Below are positions 60,678 through 64,000 of a stretch of DNA of 64,000 nt, one piece after another (the first letter of the stretch is position 1; every line of letters starts with the position of its first letter). Location: the NCBI RefSeq assembly GCF_002994745.2, contig NC_037092.1, positions 15,739,501 through 15,803,500 of the forward strand, read 5' to 3'. This DNA comes from Rosa chinensis. Lineage: Eukaryota > Streptophyta > Magnoliopsida > Rosales > Rosaceae. Under the pieces are notes generated by a model, which did not search any database, had not been told where the DNA came from, and was given only the letters and a program-made list of their open reading frames with translations. The translations under genes and the position numbers were made by a program.

Positions 60678-62769
60678 TTTTTTTTTTTTTTAGAATAAGA
60701 AACCTTTATTTTTTTTTGAAGCACGAGCGAGCGAGAAAATATATTGATGAAAAGCCAGAATGACCCTTACATACCCTTCCGCTACCATTTAGACAGACAA
60801 GAAGATGTGTTAGTACCCAAAGTGGTACGTAAAAACTAGGTCACTCATTTGACATTGAATACATCGTAGACATAGCGGGATCCCCCTTTGGTACTACGTT
60901 GGAGGCGCTAGAAAGATCCGGCCCTCCCAACCTAACTCTTAACCAATAAATCTAGATGCCTAGAGACCTCAATTGGTGTACATCTAGATCCATTGAGAAT
61001 TAAGTAGACAAGACCAGACCAAATACTAAAACTAGATGCACAACGTGCCTAGACTGTCCCTGAAAGTAGGGACTTATTGAAAAACTAAACTAAGTAAAAG
61101 GAACTAGGACAAAACCAGCCCAAACTAAGGCCCAAGAGAGCAGCCCAAGGGAATGAGACCAGCACAAGGACCAACAAAAGGTTGACCCGGGCCATCCACC
61201 AAACCATCCTCCTCCATCGCCGCCGATCACCGCCGCCCTGTAGTGGCCGCGACCTCCACGAGATCGCGCAAAACCTCCTAGCCACGTCGCCACAACGATC
61301 GCTCCAAATCCACCATGGCACCGCCGCTGCAGCGATCTTCCCAGACCACCAAGGTTGCACTGCCACTCCGACCACCAGAAAACCGCCATAGCCACGCCAC
61401 CAATACAAGTTCAGGAGAGCTCCAGATGAAACCCCGCCACCAGCAGTCGTGGAAGCTTCGACGATCCACCAAAACCTACACAAACCGATCAGCCCGGACT
61501 CCTTTGCCAAAACCTCGAGCCACCCCATTCAGAGGACTACCCGGCCATTGCTTTCAAAACCCGCCCGGCAGCAACCCATTCAGCATGGCGAACCACCACC
61601 GACGAGAAGGAGATCTTGAAAAAAAACCCTAGACGCGGTTCGAGTTTTTTGGAGTAAACCTCTTTGCCACTTACTTACTCAAGAATAAGAAACCTTTATT
61701 GAAAATAAACAAGATTAGTTAATACGGGAATTACTTGTGGTGGACAAGAATTCCCCACTCTCCTCTCTAAAACCTAAACCAGTTACGGATCCGTCATCAA
61801 GAATGACCTCCATGAGCCGAAAAGGCCCAACCCCTAACCACCTATATCGCTCAACCTCTCAGGCTACATAGAATCTCGATACCACCTCATAGACATCTAC
61901 TAGAAAAACCAACGCCCTCTTCCACACCGTGTCCCAAAGATACCAGACCACGTGCAAGGATCGCTCGTCAACACATTGACCATAAGATAAAACCGAAAAT
62001 AAATCAATTCGCCACAATTTGACCTAACCCTACCTCAAATGGGTAGGGACATGCTAAAGACCATAAAAGCCTAACCAAATTCCTAACTAAAAAAACTACC
62101 TTAAACAAAAACCAGCTGCTGCAATCCTCTTCTCTTTCTCCTGGTTCCCGACCAGCAGACCACCACCATAAATCAATCCCTTCGAGCTCACCTCGCCGAA
62201 GAACATCAACCCACACAACAAGCCACACCGAACCCCCTGCCGGTTGTCGGTGGGATCCAGGCCAAAACCACAAACCCAAACCAAAAACCAGTAACGAATT
62301 TACCGTGCCCCGTCGTCCGTTTGCGTTCAACAACATGAGAACCCGAAATCACCATTGAAAGCTCTAACTATCGAAGCATCGCAGAGCAGTAATCAGCACC
62401 ATATAATCCATGGCATGCCGCCACCATGATCTAGCCTCTGGCCACCTACTCCATGCTTGCACTGCCGCTGATCGATCGCCAATCGCCCATTATCCAAACC
62501 TGAGCCACCGCCTGAGGGGAAAGAAACATCTTAAAAAGCCCAGACCAACGAAGAAAAAGCAAAACCTGGAGTCTTGAGCCCCCACAAACTAATCCAGCAA
62601 CACCCGCCATTTGTTGATGAGGCCGGCAGCTAAGGTCAACGCAGGGCGCAGCCGAACAGGCACCGAAGAAACCCCTGTATTTCCTAAATCCTAGTTTTTG
62701 TCTCTTGTTTTTGCGGAGCAATTTCTTGAGTTCTTCTAGTGGTTCTGGATCGAAATGCTTTGTGGCATC
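60678..62769 (-). mobile_element. Outer poly(A) retroposon (R6), split by R5
   Basis: The T run at 60678-60690 is the 3' end on the minus strand; the body resumes after R5 at 61701 and reaches about 62769. Flanks AAAGACTTTGAC (60665-60676) and AAAGACCTTGAC (62770-62781) match at 11 of 12. The GC-rich minus ORFs at 62336-62004 and 62721-62446 have no recognised domain. Length without R5 is about 1.1 kb, as in R3 and R4. Confidence 0.6.
60711..61681 (-). mobile_element. Inner poly(A) retroposon (R5)
   Basis: A perfect 19-bp duplication AGAATAAGAAACCTTTATT (60692-60710, 61682-61700). T run at 60711-60717. Minus ORFs at 61528-61085 and 61395-61090 end in the hydrophobic W/G/L-rich tract (SFPWAALLGLSLGWFCPSSF). 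The 3' region shares the GGTAGCGGAAGGGTATGTAA stretch with R7. No RT is encoded. Confidence 0.85.
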
Positions 62770-62884
62770 AAAGACCTTGACCTTGCCTACATCATTTGTT
62801 ATAAAAAAAGATTAGTACAATATAAGTTCTTTGTAGCTGCGGTGTTCTTCACGTCATATATATACATAGATATATAGACATGAG

Positions 62885-63340
62885 TAATTATTCTATTGTT
62901 TCAGAGATTGTCACGTGACATTGCCCTGTGATGGTTTAAGTCAATATTAATATCACTCGAATTTGATGGGCCCTCGCAGGTGGGGTGAAAAAAAAATTAA
63001 ATTAAGATAATTAATCAGCAATAAGTACATGTCATATGAACCAATGACATTAACCCGGATCACCACGCGTACTATGGTTCGGACTCATATAATAATTTTC
63101 CAATAGATATACGTACTGTATGTGCGGAGAGGATTCCATGCACCGTCGGGTCACTTGCACCAGCAGTGTGCAAGTCACGTGTGCTAACAGACGTTGGTAT
63201 TCATGGTTAGCGATGAAAACTGAAACGAAGACCGAAATAAATAAAGTGTAGTAAAAACAAAATTTACCACGAGCAGTTGGCAAGCACGTGGTTGTAGAGA
63301 TCGACCTGAAACCTAATTCACAAACCCGATCTTTCAATCT
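62885..63340. other. Intergenic, possible promoter region
   Basis: AT-rich to about 63060, then mixed. CACGTG-like boxes occur (TCACGTGACA at 62911, CAAGTCACGTGTGC at about 63170, AGCACGTGGTTG at about 63283). No ORF. Confidence 0.35.
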
Positions 63341-63343
63341 CTA

Positions 63344-63520
63344 TGCCGCAAAGAATTGCAGAAATTTGTAGGATTTGCTACACAGCACAGCCCAGTGGCC
63401 GTGGTATTCAAATACACGAGATATGGGTTCGGCTTGTTCACAGTGGGGGAAAGGTTGAGGCACGACGCAGAGGAACTTTCAGGCGCCGGTGGAAGCAAGG
63501 CTGTGGTTAGGCCGGTTCAT
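63344..63520 (+). CDS. Possible exon of an unidentified plant gene
   Basis: The frame CRKELQKFVGFATQHSPVAV, then VFKYTRYGFGLFTVGERLRH and DAEELSGAGGSKAVVRPVHK, has good coding character and ends at a credible donor (CATAAAG|GTATTAAC). The same frame has a stop upstream at about 63312, so the exon would begin at a splice acceptor or a non-ATG context. An ATG in another frame (63343) gives a shorter, less likely product. G-box-like CACGTG motifs lie upstream. I do not recognise the protein, and following exons were not found before the window end. Confidence 0.35.
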
Positions 63521-63523
63521 AAA

Positions 63524-64000
63524 GGTATTAACTTGCTTCAATTACCCGACAGATTTGACCGTCCTCAGAGTAAACCGAGCATTTTATTAAGCTTATCCTC
63601 ATCGTTGATGCTTCTCTGTTTGTGTAGAATTTGACATGCTTTTGAGATTTTAGTTTTACATGATAATAGCACATTGGATTAAGTGAATGTTTTGGTGGTT
63701 GTGACTCAGACAATGGGTCACCCCCTCATCGCCGCCGTTGCAGTTTGAAGGTAACGATTAGTTAAGCAAAAGCTTTACTCTGACTCATATTTCTTTTTGT
63801 ATTAATTTAGCTAAAGTGTAGGTAGATCATTGTTGGCAGCAGCCAAAAATTGAAAACAATATCAATGATTATGGTTTTGGTACTTGGTTGATCCTTAGTA
63901 GTTCATTGCAAATAATTGTAATGGGTTGAGTTTTTTTTAGTTTTTTTTTTTCCTTTTCTTTTGGTTCCAACAAACTGTAATGGGTTGACTGCAATATCAA
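63524..64000. other. Right edge, no gene recognised
   Basis: AT-rich with T runs near 63932-63960. It could be an intron or 3' flank of the preceding putative exon. Confidence 0.4.

Larger units (their letters stand above)
60180..62880. repeat. Segmental duplication, block 3 (partial)
   Basis: 60400-60665 resembles 5760-5930 and 25740-25870 (GACTTAATTGATTGCATATA.. and ..AAGAAGTCATTATTTCGCAA), and 62770-62880 resembles 7258-7380 and 34750-34850 (AAAGACCTTGACCTTGCCTA, then TGTAGCTGCGGTGTTCTTCA and a TATATATA box). The promoter-like part upstream of the peptide genes is thus present, but the peptide exons are not. The two parts are separated by nested retroposons. Confidence 0.65.

Overview
This window is nuclear DNA from a flowering plant, most likely a eudicot. 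The evidence is spliced plant-type genes, plant Copia, Gypsy, CACTA, Mutator-like, hAT and L1-type elements, and an insertion of plastid-gene pieces (atpB, ycf2, psbC, 23S rRNA, ndhF). Rosaceae is my guess from the general look of the repeats and is not proven. The window is gene-poor and dominated by nested transposons. Most long ORFs belong to transposons or are shadows of simple repeats.

Layout. 141-3178 (+): the last eight exons of a WD40 gene resembling DCAF4/WDR21, with one non-canonical GC-AG intron and an apparent one-base frameshift in the last exon. About 3640-9600: segmental block 1. It carries a non-autonomous hAT element (4056-5544), a poly(A) retroposon (5946-7068), a two-exon gene for a 76-residue secreted peptide (7465-7811), and a second hAT element with four 139-bp repeats (8129-9121). 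10.5-14.6 kb: a Gypsy-like LTR in minus orientation interrupted by a third hAT element, an L1 RNase H relic, and AT-rich spacer. 14641-21708: a complete but decayed Copia retrotransposon with 5-bp target duplications. 22.1-24.3 kb: two poly(A) retroposons.

About 24.5-36.2 kb: block 2, paralogous to block 1. It is expanded by a CACTA element that carries a broken piece of the microtubule-organiser gene MOR1 (25887-29659), an internally deleted Copia (29768-31397), a Mutator-type element with a retroposon nested in it (31423-33385), and a foldback MITE (34268-34708). It also holds the second secreted-peptide gene (34910-35229, 69 residues). 36401-38370: a second copy of the Mutator-type element with a different nested retroposon. 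39.3-44.1 kb: a MITE, a 5'-truncated L1, LTR-like repeat and minisatellites.

44917-49517: a young but non-coding Copia derivative with near-identical LTRs. It contains a well-folded tRNA-Glu-like sequence with a CGC anticodon on the minus strand. 50.4-50.75 kb: a short hairpin made from a coding fragment. 51.9-53.3 kb: a patchwork of plastid pieces. 55.4-56.7 kb: a long inverted repeat. 56735-60041: a Gypsy integrase tail with its 2.4-kb LTR. 60.2-62.9 kb: block 3, a partial third copy of the duplicated block without the peptide gene, split by two nested retroposons. About 63.34-63.52 kb: a possible exon of an unidentified gene.

There is no operon-like co-operation among genes. The host genes that may be live are the DCAF4-like gene, the two peptide paralogues and possibly the right-edge exon. 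The rest records duplication of one block, probably by unequal exchange, followed by independent transposon insertions. Many insertion boundaries are defined by target-site duplications visible in the sequence. All boundaries and exon models come from reading the sequence by eye.
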